Source of the DNA: Rhizaria sp. SCN 62-66
Lineage: Eukaryota; Rhizaria, unplaced
Reading direction: 5' to 3'
Assembly: GCA_001724265.1 (NCBI GenBank)
Contig: MEDY01000123.1
Coordinates: 1-64,000, forward strand
DNA: 64,000 bases
Made by a program: the position numbers and the translations under genes. Under the pieces are notes generated by a model that worked only from the letters and a program-made list of their open reading frames with translations, was not told the DNA's origin and did not search any database. Below, piece by piece: positions 11,997 to 24,857 of the stretch (its first letter is position 1; every line of letters begins with the position of its first letter).

Positions 11997-14900
11997 AACA
12001 ACTGCAACGCTGCCCAGGTCGCTTGCGTGTCCCCCCGCAGTGACCGCATTGGCGGCGGCTCTGTCTCGCGCCTTGTGTTCTCGGTCCCGCCTGTGCTCGA
12101 CGTATGCTCGATCGACGGGCTGCGCCGCGGGGTGCCGCTCGCCGCGGCGCAGCGCTGGAAGGGCCTCAGCTAGCTGGCCGCGGGCCTGCCCGCGTACTCG
12201 CCCTCCGCCGCCGCCGCGGTCGCCGCCGCCGCCACCAAGAGCAACCCCGGCAGCAACAGCGGGGCGAGCGTGATCAGCGCGGTGGCACCGTTCGCGCAGC
12301 CCCCACGGCTGCCGTCGCTGGCACCGCACGACGTGATGGCCGGCGTCTGCGGCTGCGCGCAGTGCATCGCCACGAGCACCGTCAGCGCCGCGCTGCCCCC
12401 CGACGTGCCGCTCAACTCACCCGTATGCGGCGGCGCCGGCTGCGACGCGGGACCGGCTGGGGATACCGATAACGCCGAGACGGCCTCGATGGCCGCCGTG
12501 GCTGCGGTGGGCGCGGTGGGCGCGGTGCGGCTCATCGAGCTCATGATGCCGTGCGGCCGCCTCGTCCGGCTAGCACGCCCTGCGGTGCCCGGCACCGCAG
12601 CCTCCGCCTCTGCCGCGCACGGCCACGCAAGCGCGCTCGGTGGCGACTGCGGGGGGCAGCAGGGGTCGACGCTGTTCAGCATGGAGCGCGACATCGCCCC
12701 TGTCTTCGCTGCCGCAGCCATCGCCGCCGCGGCCGCCGCCACCGCAGCCGCGCAGTCGCAGTCGACGACGAAGACTGATGCAGCTGCAAAGACTGCAGTG
12801 GCGCCGCTGGCAGCGACGCTCCCGTGGCTGCTGTGCTCGGCGCTCTCGCCTGCGCAGCGCGCGCCGCTGCTCCAGCCCGCTGTCGCGCACAGCGGCGACA
12901 AGAGCCAGACTAAGAGCCAGGGCAAGGGCAAGGCGGGCGCGGCGGCGGCGGCGGCGGTGGCCGCGGCCCTGGCGAAGCTGCCGTTCGTGTTCCCATTCGT
13001 GCACTGGGTTGGCGGCGCGACCGCGAGCCCTGGCCAGCCGGTGCCGCAAACGGAGGCCGCCACCTCGCCCACCCACACCCGCGCACATGCTCACGGGGCT
13101 GCGCAGAGCGCTCGCTGCGACCGGAGCGCGCACGCGTGCAACCGCCACCAGGCGCAGCACAGCTGCGGACATGAGCATGCATTCGCAGCCGACACGTTCA
13201 CGACCCCGGTCTGCACGGCGACTCCCGCAACCGCACTGAGTCGCGACACCGGAAACCGCCACGGCGGCTGCGGCCACGGCTGCGGAGCTGCGCCGGCGAG
13301 CAAGACGGTGTCCGTGGGCGTCTGCGCGCGCGCGCCGGTATGCGCGTGGTCCTGGGAGTGGGAGCACACGGCGTGCGGCATCTGCCTCGACAACCTGCGC
13401 TGGCGCGGCACGCCCGCTTGGCCCGGGCTGCTCGAGCCCGGCCGCGACGACGGCGCCGAGACCGACGCGGTCGCGGTCGCGGCCGCCGCGGCTACGGCTG
13501 CCGCAGCTGCCGCGGCCGCTGCTGCTGCAGCCACTGCGACCGCCACCGTTGACAACAACTCCGATCCCCACAACAGCAGCGACATCGTCGACGCGATGCC
13601 CCACTCCATGTCTGCGCCTGTTCTCGGCTCTGCGCCTGTGTCTTCCACCACAACCCGCACGGGCGACAACGCTGCCGCGACCGCTGTCATCACCGTCGCT
13701 GCCGACGCCGCTGCAGGGACGACTCCCCGTAGCTCCCGCGCCTCGTCGGCGGCGTCCGCCGCGTCGGCCGCGCTGGCCGCAGCGGTGGCGCGCGTCGCGG
13801 CGTCCTCGGATAAGCCGGTGATTTCGATGCCGTCGCTTCCGTCGCTGCCGACGCTGCCGACGCTGCCCAGCTTTGAGGAGCTGTCCGCCTTGGCCACGCG
13901 CGGCGTGCAGTGGGGCTGCACGCGCGCGCTGCCGCCGCTTGCGACTGTGCCCAAGTTCACCACCACCACCCTGAGCAACAACAGCAGCACCGACGCCATT
14001 GACGTCGACGTCGACAGCAGTAATGCCGACGGCGGCAATCCCGGCAGCGGACTCTTCGCCATCGCGAGCCACGCCCAGATCGCGAGCGAGGAGGCTTCTC
14101 CCGGCGGCCAGTTGACCTACACCAGCGGCGGCTTAACTTTGGATGCCGAGCAGCTAGACGCCCTTGCCGCTGCCGGCGCTGCGAGCAGCCTCAGCAACAG
14201 CGGCAAGTTCACCTCGCGCCACCTCTCACGGTCTCTCTCGGCGCCGCGCCCGCCCGCCCACGGCCCCATCCCGGACTCCAACAGTGCCGCAGCGGCGAGC
14301 TTTGCTGCCGCGGCCCCCGCGGCCTCCCGGGGCAGCCGTCACCGCGCCACCCGCGAGCGCGAGCGCGAGCGCGACCGCGGCGGTGTGCTGCGCAGTGTGT
14401 TTGGCGGCATCGCGGCTCGGCTGAGTCTCAGCTCGCGCTCGCAGTCGCAGAACAACTCGCACTCGCTGCCGCACGTCCACGAGCACAGCGACGGCCACAG
14501 CCACAGCGACCACAGCGCTGGGCACAGCGACAGCGGCAGCGACAGCGAAAGCGACGACCTCGACGACGACACCGACATCGACGGCAACCTCAACGCGGCC
14601 GCTGGCAGTATGATTGCGAGCGGGCTGCTCGCCCCCGGCTCTCTGCGCGCCCGCGGCAGCAGCGGCTACCGGCGCTGGCGCCGCCGCGTGACTGCGTGCC
14701 GCCGCTTCCCCTTCGGCGGCCTCGCGTCGCCGCGCCCCCGCGGCTTCCCGGCGGCGCACCTGCCGCTCTCCGCCAGCGCCGGGTCTCCCGTCGCCACCAG
14801 CGCCGGCGCGGCCGCGAGCAGCAGTCTTGTCGCCACCGGCCCCACGTCCTTCGCGCAGGCCCGCGGCTCTCGCCCGGCGTCGGCGGCCACGCCCACGGGG

Positions 14901-16457
14901 CGCGCGATGGCCGCGCGCGACAGTGAGCAGGCGCGCGAGCGCGAGCAGCGCGAGCGTGAGCTGCGCGAGCAGCGCGACCGGGAACGCGAGCGCGAGCGCG
15001 ACGAGTCCCGCACGCTGTTCCTGCGCTGCATCGGCTTTGTCGCCGCGGTCGCCGGCGGCGCGCACCTGCGCGGGCTCATGCTGGGCGGCGCCATCTGCCT
15101 CAAGGCGCTGCGCGCGCACCGCCTGCGCTGCGGCGCGCGGCCCGCGACGCCGCCGACCGCTGCTGTCACCGAGACGGCGCCTGCTGTTCCGCGTGAAGGC
15201 GACCGCGCGGCCGCCGCTAGTGCCGCTGCCGTGCTATCGCCGGCGCCGGTCATCATGTCGGAGACGACGCAACAACGCGCTTTACTCGCTAGGCGTGACG
15301 ACGCCGACTCCACTCCTGGGTCTGCTGCGGCGTCCTTCTCGTCGCTTGCGCCCGCCGCCCCGAACATCTCCGACCCCGCGTCCGCTTCCCTCGCGCCCGC
15401 GCTCGCTCCGCCACCCGTGCTGCCCGTGTCTGCTTCCGCGCCCCTCGCCTCGGCGCCGCGCCCGACCGTTGCCGTGGCCGCGGCCGCCGCAGTGGCCGCC
15501 GTCGCTGCCGCCGCGGTCGCCGCGACTGCTGCGGGCGCCGCGGGCGAGACGCTGTCGGTGACGGCGCTGGCGCTCGCGGCCGGTGCGGGCGCAGGGGCGG
15601 GCGTGCGCGCTGCCCGCCGCAGCAGCATGAGCAACGCTACGACGGCGGGCAGCAGCAACGCTGATGCTAGCAGAGACAGCAGTACCGCGGCCGACGGAGC
15701 CACTGTCGCATCCGCATCCGACGCTTCTGCTGAGAACTCCACCCATACGTCTGTCACGGTCTCTGCGACGGCGACCGCGACGGCGATGTGGTCCGAGGCA
15801 CTCACCGCGTCCGCGGCGACCGTGATGACGCCCCCCGAGCTCAACACCCCCGAGGCCGAGGCGGCCGAGGCCGCGGCGGCTGCGGCGGCCACGGCCGCGG
15901 CGGGCGCACGACTGCTCCGCCCGCTGCCGGTGTGGCTGACGGGGGCGTACGGCCCCCACGGGCGCACGCCGTCTCCCTCGCTCTCGCTCGGCAAGCGCTC
16001 CGCTGCTGCCGCCGCCGCCAGTGGCCCGGTCCCCGCTGCCAACAGTGCCATCGCGAGTAATGCGTCCAGCAACGCCGCGAACCCGTCCGCGCTTGTCACG
16101 ACTCTTCCGGCCTCCGTCGCCGGCGCCGTCGTCAGCCCGGCCAGCGCGAGCATCAACAACGGCGGCGTGGGCAGCAGCGGCGGGTGGGACTGGGGCGGCG
16201 ACTGGGGCGGCGACTGGGGCGGCGACCTGCTCGCGCTGCCGCGCCAGTGCGAACACGTCGGCCACGTGTTCCACCTCCACTGCCTGTCCAAGTGGACGCG
16301 GCGCCGCCTGCAGTGTCCGCTGGACCGCCAGCCGGGCGGGCGCGAACCCGTGATGCCGAACCTTGAGAGAGTCGTCGGGTGGGCTAGAGGCGCGTGGCAG
16401 GCCGCGGGGGCTGCTGCCTCAGCAGCGGCCGCCGCCGCAGTCGGCGAGCCGTGCTAA
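9781..16457 (+). CDS. Giant membrane-anchored RING protein with split RING and one in-frame TAG
   Basis: Exons 9781-10684 and 10837-16457; 152-nt intron (GTACGT...CAG, phase 1), stop TAA, about 2,174 residues. After the junction come hydrophobic, probably membrane-spanning segments: LAVLVVHALLLVVGLAAAST and, about 100 residues on, AAVLIAMLACAAVLGALARL. A first zinc pair, CGIC, sits at residues 1148-1151. The rest of a RING comes about 955 residues later: C2106, then GHVFHLHCLSKW and CPLDR near the C-terminus. The final ligand is Asp, as in RBX1. Between them is Ala/Ser-rich filler, a REREQRER charged helix around residue 1670 and three DWGG repeats. An in-frame TAG lies at 12171-12173 (codon 747), with the same composition on both sides. 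The likely role is a membrane ubiquitin ligase of HRD1/RNF type, but the family is unresolved. If TAG were a stop, the RING would be lost. Confidence 0.72.
11961..12003 (+). repeat. AGC/AAC trinucleotide repeat (poly-Ser/Asn)
   Basis: Run of AGC codons interrupted by AAC, inside the RING gene, encoding a Ser/Asn tract. A typical slippage-prone coding microsatellite. Confidence 0.85.
16188..16223 (+). repeat. 12-bp tandem repeat, three units (DWGG)
   Basis: Three perfect copies of gactggggcggc encode DWGG repeats immediately before the second half of the RING. They mark the right edge of the long insertion. Confidence 0.9.
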
Positions 16458-17431
16458 TCTAACTCCCCCCACCACGATACTGCGCGTCGCTTTAAGACAA
16501 CCTTTGCAATATTTTATTATGTAACTGTGTTCAGTTCAGTGCTGCACAAATATGATCTGTCAGTATCAAACAGCCAAGCTTTAGTAGCAGTTCAGTTTCA
16601 AAAGGTGTATCTCGGATGATTATGTGGTGTGTTGTTTTCAATATTTGTTTTCTATTGTGCGATTACGTGTTAATCAGTGTTTCTTTTATTAAGTTATTTT
16701 ATCTACATTTAATCTATAAGTTGAGGATAAATGTTTCCATCTGTAGCACCAACAAGTAAACAACTTTGAGTTGTTTCTAAGTTCGCTTCACTCCGAATAT
16801 ACAGTTCATATTCATGTTCTTGTACTCATCAAACGAAAAACACCACGTCTGATCACTACACACTGGCATTATACATGCGCAGTGGTTGAGACGATGTACA
16901 TGTACACTTGTTGCTCTTGTTACATGTTACAGTGCTTTGTTGCAGGGGTTGCAGTCACGCGCACGGGGAACGACCGATCCACTCAGTCGCCTCCACGCTC
17001 CGTACTCACAAGTCACTTCGCACAATCTACATGAATATTGCTGATGTAGTCATACGAGAAGATGTACGATTTGGTTGTGAGTTGAGCTCGCGCACGTGCT
17101 GTTTGTAATTGGTTGAGTTTTCTGCTAATGACAACCACGCATGTTAGGGGTTGTCAAACATAAGTTCTTGACACTTACAATACTTACACACGTCACTACG
17201 TTACGAATGTCATAATTATGACTTTTTCTAACAAAAAATAACCCTTGCGTTGTAATACGCCTATCTCTTCCTAAGTAACGTTTCCGAATATTCCTAATTT
17301 GTCATTGCACCATTGCAACCACAATGTTACATTGATGCTAACTATCAAACGTGTTTGTGATATAAAAAGACGTGCTCCACATCTAGAGAACAATTGTTTT
17401 GAGATAACTTAACAATTGATTTTGTTTCTTC
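16458..17431. other. Intergenic, convergent 3' ends
   Basis: About 970 AT-rich bases between the stop of the RING gene and the stop of the HAT protein gene, the largest spacer apart from the window end. Only short, AT-rich open frames occur. I see no tRNA-like box pair or conserved gene. Confidence 0.6.
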
Positions 17432-20400
17432 TTAGTCCATGGAGAAAAGCTGTGCGTAGAGGTCCTCAACGGCCATGCGGGCACCAGCCGCCAGCAGCAA
17501 CACGGGCCTCTCATCCGCCCTCAGACCCTCCTCCTCGCACTCACCAGCGCCTGCATGGGCAGACACGTGCAGAATGCGGTCAGTGAGCAGCGGCAACGCA
17601 AGCAACGGAGTGCGCAGGCGCGCCGCAGAGGCGAGAGACCAACGCTGCCAGTCCCTGCGCTCCGCAAACAGCGACGCGAACTCGCGGCCATGCTCTCCAC
17701 GGAGACTGTCGCGGGTGACGACAGTGCGGCTTGTGCTCACGGTCACGTCCTCAATCTCGCTATCGTCATCATCAGCACCGTCGTCCGTGTCGGCGTTGCT
17801 GTCGGCACCGTTGTTGACGAAGACGGAGGAGTTAGAGCCAGTGGCCAGTGCAGCGCCCGCCGCAAACAGGAGCTCAGTCGCGGCGTCAGCAGCAGCGGCA
17901 TCAGTTGCAGCGGCGCAACTAGCGGCAGCTGAAGCAGCGGCGCCGGCAGCAGCAGTGATTGCGATAAGCGCACACCCGGCAGTGCTTGCACGCGTGGGGA
18001 GAGTGACATCGAGCTCAGCGTCAGCGTCTGCGCTCATCCGCAATGCGCTGCCGCGGCGCTTGTTGCTAACGAGAGTAGCCGTGGGTGCAATAGACAGAGT
18101 AGCAAACATCGCCTCGGTCTCAGCCACGCACTCTGAAGCTTTGCTATTGCCAGTTGCCTCAGCAGTGCCGTCGACGTCATCCTCCGCATCGTCGAAGCCG
18201 CCGAAGGCGACAGGGGCGGTGAGCCCGTCGTCACCACAGTCGGCACCGTAGCCACTCGTATTGGCGCTCACGTTGCTGTTATAGTACGAAGTACTGGGCG
18301 TGGAAGCAACGCTGTTAGATGAGCCCGTCGCAATGTCAAACGCGTCGCCACCGCCGTCGCATTCGCACTCACTCCCAGTTCCAGGCTCGGTGGTCGCGGC
18401 AGCGTCGCTGTCCGCAGCGGTACCCTCGGACCCGGGCGAGCCACGGGGCTTGCGAGGGGACCACAGCGTCTTGAGTTGTGTGAGGTCCATACCAGCACCG
18501 CTGCCGTTGCTGGCAGTAGCGTCACTTGTCTCGCTGCCGTTGGGGTCAGCGACGGCGGCCTCACTGTCAGCATCGCTGCCACAGCGGACGACAGAAGGAG
18601 AGTTGCTCTCAAGAGAGTTTGCACTGGTCTTGGAGGCGGGCGTTGCAACGACAACGGCGATGCGGCTTGAGCGAGGGCTCAGCTTGCGGGGCGTCTGCAT
18701 CATCGCGGCATCGCAAACGTTGGCATGACCACTTGTAGCGGCAACAGCAGGGGCGTGAGCAACGTGAGAGCCTGCCTGGGTGTGCGCGTGAGAGTTGGTG
18801 TAGTGAGGCGGGGTGAACGTGAGCTCGGCGCCCGCGCGCGCCTGCTGCACAAGAGCGCGAGCCGTGGCCGCTGCGACCGGCGACGCAAGCACAGACTCGA
18901 ACGACACACCACTGCAGCGCGCAGCAGCTGCAGCAGCGGCGCGACGCGGCGACGCAAGGGCAAATCCGACTGCCTTACGAGAGGGCGACGGACTCACAAA
19001 CGCGCGCTTAGCGTCGTTACTGGCGTCATCAGCGTTATCAAAGCCCGAGGCAGAGCGCTTGCGGGAGGCACCGTGAGCAGGACTCGCGCCGGCATCAGTG
19101 TTGTAGCGGAGAGCCTTGTACGGGGCGGGAACGGGAGCGCCAGCACCGGTGCCGGCAAGAATCTGGCGGTAGAGCGCAGGGGACGCAAAACCCTGGGTCA
19201 CGGCGCGCTGATAGAGGCAGCGGTAGCGCAGGAGGTCGGATGCGACGTGGCGGCAGACAGCAGCAAAGGTCTCGGAGACAGCCATCAGAGGCGCGTGCGA
19301 GCGGTGCAGGTTCCATTGAAGACCATAGTTGGGGTCCGTGTTGATGCATAGCGAACGCAACCTCTGCATACTCTCATGGTCCTGAAACGGGCCAAAGCTT
19401 AACATTTTGACGCGAATCAACTCCACGAACGAGTCGCCGTACTGCGGCGTAAAGTGCACCGCGAAGCGCAGGAACTCAGCGGCCGTCTTGAGTGAGAACG
19501 AAGGGAAGGTCGGGTTGAGCGCGATCTTGGCGCCCTCGCACCACACCTCGCCGGACTTGGGCGTCTCGCCCACCGCGAGCTGGAACATGCGTGACTGCTC
19601 CTCGAAGCCCTGCTCCTGCGCGAGCGCGACGCGCAGCGCCCAGAGCCGGCCCGTGCCGGGAAAGCGCGCGATAGCGGCGCGTACAAGGGCACGCGCGCGG
19701 TCGGTGCGGCCGGCGCGGACCTCGAGGAAAACTTGCTCAACTGGGGCCTTCCAGTCGGAGCAGGGGCATGAGGCCGCCGCAGACAGAAGCAGGCGGGCGC
19801 GGGAGCGGCCGCGGGCGAGCGCACGGGAGGACGCGTTGGAAGCGGAGAATGCGGGGGCGATGGCCGTGTTGGAAGTGGTGTTTGTAGGGGCGGGAAGCGA
19901 AAGCAGACCGCTGTCGTCGTCAGTGTTGTTACTGCAGTCGTTGACAGTCTCGTCGTCGCACTCGGAGTCATCTTCGCTGTCGCTATCGTCGTCATCACTG
20001 TCGCTGCTGTCGTTGATATTAAGGGCAGCAACACGGCCGCGTGCGACAGCATTGCCAGCCGTCTCCATGTCCTCGCCGTTCGCGTCGTCGCCGTTGCTGC
20101 CGCTACTGGCGGCCGCCGCAGCAGCCGCGGCAACTGCAGCAAGCGTGCGTTGCATGTCTTTTTCGCGGCGCACGCGCTCACTGCGGCGCAGAGCCGCGCC
20201 GCGGCGACTGTGCGGAGCGGCCTGAGGCGGGAAGAAGGCGTCCTCAACGGACTCAATGACTGCGCGCACAGCGGCGTCGACCTCGTCTGCCGCGGACTCA
20301 GCGCCATCATACCCGTGCTCACAGTCCTCGTCGTCATCAGCGCAGTCGCACACAGCGCTGTCGTCAGCACAGTCGACATTTTCGCTGCTGTTGTTGTCAG

Positions 20401-23400
20401 AGATCGTCGCCGCAAGCGTAGCGCCAACCTCTCCGGCGAGCTGAATAAGTGCATGGCTAATGTAGCCAGCAAGCTCCTCAACCTTGCCAGCCTCGACGAC
20501 AACTTGCGAGAGGACCTTATCGGTGCCGCAGGAAATAGCCCTGAGAAATACCACAATGAAAAGTAAATAAAAATAAAAGTGAGGTTAGTGACAACTAAAG
20601 GTGTCATAGACAGTCAATGATAGTGAGTGCAATACTTGTTGTTGCTGAACGTTTTCTTCGTACCTTTGGGCAAGAGCGCGAGCGACGCGAATGCGCTCAG
20701 CAGCAGTGGTCACGGTCATTTCAACAACGTTGAGGGCCTCATAGGCCTCATCGGTGTTCCAACCGAGCATCACGTCATTCTTGCTGGCGTTGTCGCTGCC
20801 AGCAGTCGCAGTAGCGCCATTGTTGCTGTTCAGCGAGTTCATGCTGGAGCTCGCACTAACGCTGCGGGGCACGAACGGAGCAGCAGCGCATGACAGCGGC
20901 GACGGGCCCGGGGTGGGGGCACTGTCGCTGTCGCACTCGCTGTCGTTGTCGCTCATCGCGCCAGTGTTGATGCCAGCAACCCTAAGCCTGAGTCCTAGTT
21001 CCGCCGAGTTGGCGTCGCGCACGCCGCTGCGCACTGCACTGCGCAGCTGCGCTTCGGCCTGCCACAGCGCCCACACCGCGGCGCGCGCCTCTACGCGGGC
21101 GCCGGCGACCCAGACGCGCCAGCGCAGCGACTGCGCGCACTCGCGCACGCAGCGGGCCAGCACGGCGCGCGCGCGCGGGTAGTCGTGCTGCCACGCCGCG
21201 GTCCACGCCTCCTCGACCTGCACACGCCACAACAGCTCCTGGTTCACCGCCGAGGCCGCCTGGCTCAGCGCGCCGTACACGGGCGCGAAGGCCTCGGTCG
21301 CGGCGGCAGCGCTTGCGGACACGGCAGCGCTGTTAGAGCTCGAACTCCAAGAGCCTGCGTTGCTATTGCTCGACTCAGAGGATGCGAGTGCAAAGAGAGC
21401 AAGAGTTGCGGAGGTGGCGGGCAGAGGGCAGGGAGTCGAATCATCGGTCTCAGGCTGTTGTTGCTGCGACTGCGCCTGACTGCCGTCGTTGGCACTTGAG
21501 CTCGAGCTGGAGGCCGTGCTGTTGGATGCGTTCGCGACAGCAGCGGCCGCGGCCGAGCCAGCCGGGTGGAAAGGGGCCGCCGCGGTGGGCAGCTGGCTGC
21601 TGGCCATGGCGGCGCCGCCCATGCCGCCGTACTGGCCGTGGGCCACGTGGCCGTGCATTGCCCCCGGGTGGCCGTGGGGCGCAAAGTGACCGTACGCACC
21701 GCCGTGCGCCATGTGGCTGTGTACCGCGGGGTGGTACACGTTGCCGTAGAAGTGGCCATGGGCCGCAGGGTGAGCGACAGGGTAGCCGCCGCCGGCCATG
21801 TACCCGCTGGGAATAAAGGCGCTGCTGTTCGCTGTGATGCCCGTGCTGCTGCTACTGCTGCTGCTGCTGCTGCTGGGCGGGTAGCGCGGGGTGACCCGGA
21901 GCGAGTCTGCCCACGTCTTGTCATGGCGGCACAGTGGCGGCGCGCTCAGCGCGGTCAGGTGCGCGCGCTGGAACAGGTGCGAGAGGTAGCCCGCAGTGTA
22001 GGCCGCCGACGCAACGCGAGGGCGCGACATCACTCCGGTATCACACTCACCGTCGTCCTCGCCCTCGCTGTCGCTGGCGCCGCAGTCCGCGTCCACGCTG
22101 TTGCCGTCCTCCTCCGCAGAGTGCGAGCTGCCGTTGGCGCAGCCGTGCGCGAGCAGAGGCAGCGCATCCTCGACGGAGCCCCAGGCGCGCGCGAGACCGG
22201 CGTTGTCGGCCATCTCGCTCAGCGCAGCGGGCAGCGCCAGCGGGGCCGCGCCCACGGCTACGAGCGCCTGCCGCTGCTGCACCTTGACTGAGGCGAGCCA
22301 CAGAGGCCCGTAGCGCGGGCAGGCGGCCAGGCCGTCGCGGACAGCGCGCGCGGCGAGGTCGAAGCGGCCGCGGACCTCCTCAAACTTGCTCGCCTCGGTG
22401 TAGATCGGGCCGTACCAGTTGACGTTGGACTTAAGAAACTTAAAAATGCGACGGGCGGTGTCCTCCGAGCCGACACGGGCCTCGAACAACGCGCCCTCGA
22501 CAATCACACGCCTGCGATGAGTTATGTTAAAAGAAAATACGGAGAACAAGTGTCAACATATGGGTGAGTCAGTTTTGATGTGAGCGGAATAAGGAAAAAG
22601 ATAACAAACATAGTTTTGCGATTGAAAATGAGCAATGCGTTCGCAACGTACCACGACTTAGAGAGCGACGCGTCAAGCACCGAAGCCAGGATCGCACGCG
22701 CGGCGGCCAGGTTGCCGAAGCGCTCATGCTGCTTGATGGCCTTGATGATCATCGCGTCGTCGGGATTCGCGCAGCGCTGGAGGCCGAGCATAAGGATGTT
22801 GAGGCACTGGTGCAGGTTCCCGGTCTCCTCGGCGACCTTGGCGTACTCCATGTACGCATGCGAAGCGGCCGGGTTGAGGTGCAGCGTGGCCTGGTAGTAG
22901 CACCGCGCCAGCGCGGGCCGGTTGTGGCGCCGCGAGAGATCCGCCAGCTCCATCGTGATCTTCCAGTGCGAGCGCTGCGGCGCCATGCGCAGCTGCGCGA
23001 GCCCGGACTTGTACGCCGCCTCGGGGTCCGTCTTGGCGAGCTGCCAGAAGGAGCGGTGCCACGACAGGAACGTCGCCTTCGTGCGAGGGGTCTCCGCCAC
23101 AGACACCGCGATCGTCGATGCGGGCGCCCCGGCGGCGCTGCCGGTGCTGCTGGAGCTGGACGCGGCCTCAGTCGGCTTGGTGTTGCTGTTTGATGCCACA
23201 CTCTCAGTCGCGCTTGCATTTGATGTGGGAGCAGTCACGGACGCAGAGGCAGAGGAAGCGCGAGGAACAAAGGCGGCCGCGTTCGCAGTCACAGTTGCGC
23301 TAACTGCGGCGTCCGAAGCGGGCACGAACGCAGGAGCAGACGCAGCAGGCATGAATGCATTGGCGCACGCATGCACGTTTGCGGACGCGGGCACGAAGGC

Positions 23401-24297
23401 TGCGGCGGCAGTGGAAGCAGGCACAAACGCACGCGCCTGACTGGCAACGGGCTTGAGGCCCGCAGAGACACTGCGCGGGGCGATGACACACGCGTGTAGG
23501 CTGTTCTCGTCGCTCTCGCCAGCAACATTCATGCTGTTATTGCAGTAACCTGCAGCTGCTGTGGGGCTAAGCTGCGGCGAGCGGGAGGGCACAAAGGGCT
23601 TGGCGACGACGTTCGCAGCAAACGAGGACAACGCAGGAGAAAAGCCTGGCGCGCGGGCGTTGCTGCCACCGTTGTTGGCGCTGTTACTGAGACTGGCATG
23701 TGAGAGGACCTGCACGTGAGGAGCGGAGCTGGAGTTAGAGCCAAACGCGGAGGCGTTGTGCTGCTGCTGTTGCTGCTGCTGGTACTGTGGGAACTGTTGC
23801 TGAGCATAAAACTGCTGCTGTGGGGGCAGCTGATAGCCGTTCTGCTGCTGCTGCTGCGCATGGTACTGCTGTTGCGACTGCATCTGCGTAGGAGGCATGT
23901 GCGGTAACTGCTGGTGGGGGGCAGGCTGGAAGTTCTGGACAGGTTGGAAGGGGCGCATCATGATGTGCTGCTGAGGCACGCCGTTGCTGAATTGCGGGCC
24001 ACCGTGCATGGGGCTGGGGAACGCTGCGATGTGACCTTGGACATGTGGACCAGGCATCGGGCGGCGTTGCGCAACAGGGTGTGCGGGGTTGCGGGGCTGG
24101 AAGGGGGCCGTGCTATTTTCATGGGCTGACATAGGGCTAGGACCAGGAGGGAAGTAGCTACTATTCTGTCCCTGCATGTGCCGTTCAGTGAAGTGTGGCC
24201 CACAAAAAGAATTTTGCTGTTGGGAGGGACCATGATGTCCATGGCCCACATGGGGTGCGGCAACCGTCACTGGTGCTTGACTCGGTCCCCGATTCAT
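17432..24297 (-). CDS. 2,200-residue HAT/TPR-like repeat protein
   Basis: Three exons: 24297-22652, 22511-20664, 20540-17432. Introns are 140 nt (GTACGT, phase 2) and 123 nt (GTACGA, phase 2); stop TAA. Residues 1-430 are Pro/Gln/His-rich and Ala/Ser-rich. Half-a-TPR/TPR-like helices start about residue 440 (WHRSFWQLAKTDPEAAYKSG) and run across the first junction, which rebuilds SLSKSW-RVIVEGALFEARVG, a classic HAT motif. A second block encoded around 19100-19770 includes KSGEVWCEGAKIALNP and FAVHFTPQYGDSF, a signature I associate with uncharacterised TPR-like proteins of amoebae and ciliates. Large Ser/Asp/Ala insertions separate the blocks, and Asp-rich tracts occur near 19900-20030. HAT proteins usually act in RNA processing complexes; that is family knowledge, not shown here. 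No in-frame TAG. Confidence 0.75.
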
Positions 24298-24857
24298 CCC
24301 TCTTCACACAATGAAGTAAAGAACAATAGATATGCAAAAAATAAGATTTAATACATTTGTTTGCGCCACGTTTAATCATTATTTTCTTCTTAAATTTCCT
24401 ATACAATCAACGACCACGGAGAAGCACACTGTTTTATCAACAGCGAAGATCTAGCCGTTGAAGACTGCCGTTTGCATCCGTTGGTTTATGGCTGGCCGTC
24501 CGCCTCATGCCACACAATGCATTTCAAATCTTTGATCACAAGCAGTATTGGATCACTCACTTTGTATTTATAAGTATCCCATTTATGCAATAATTTAACT
24601 CGTATAGCCATAGCTATACTTTATTTTCGTCTATATAAACAACTTCAAGTCATATTTTGAAGCTTGCTCGCCGCCTGAAAGCACGAACATGCTCCAACAA
24701 CGCGAAGGCAAAGCCATTGGCACACAAATAACTGTCAGTCTATCATAACAACACAAACACCAATAAATATTCTTCCATCACAAGCATCACATCAACACAG
24801 TTCCAGCATATCCCCCAAATTCATAGATTGCTCGTGTGATCACTCACCCACTTGCAC
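24298..24857. other. Intergenic (promoter of HAT gene, 3' flank of TPR gene)
   Basis: 560 AT-rich bases between the two tandem minus-strand genes. No gene or RNA recognised. Confidence 0.6.

Noticed and set aside
14666-16291. Long minus-strand frames opposite the RING gene
   Set aside because: Antisense shadows of Ala-rich GC-biased codons; composition mirrors the sense gene.
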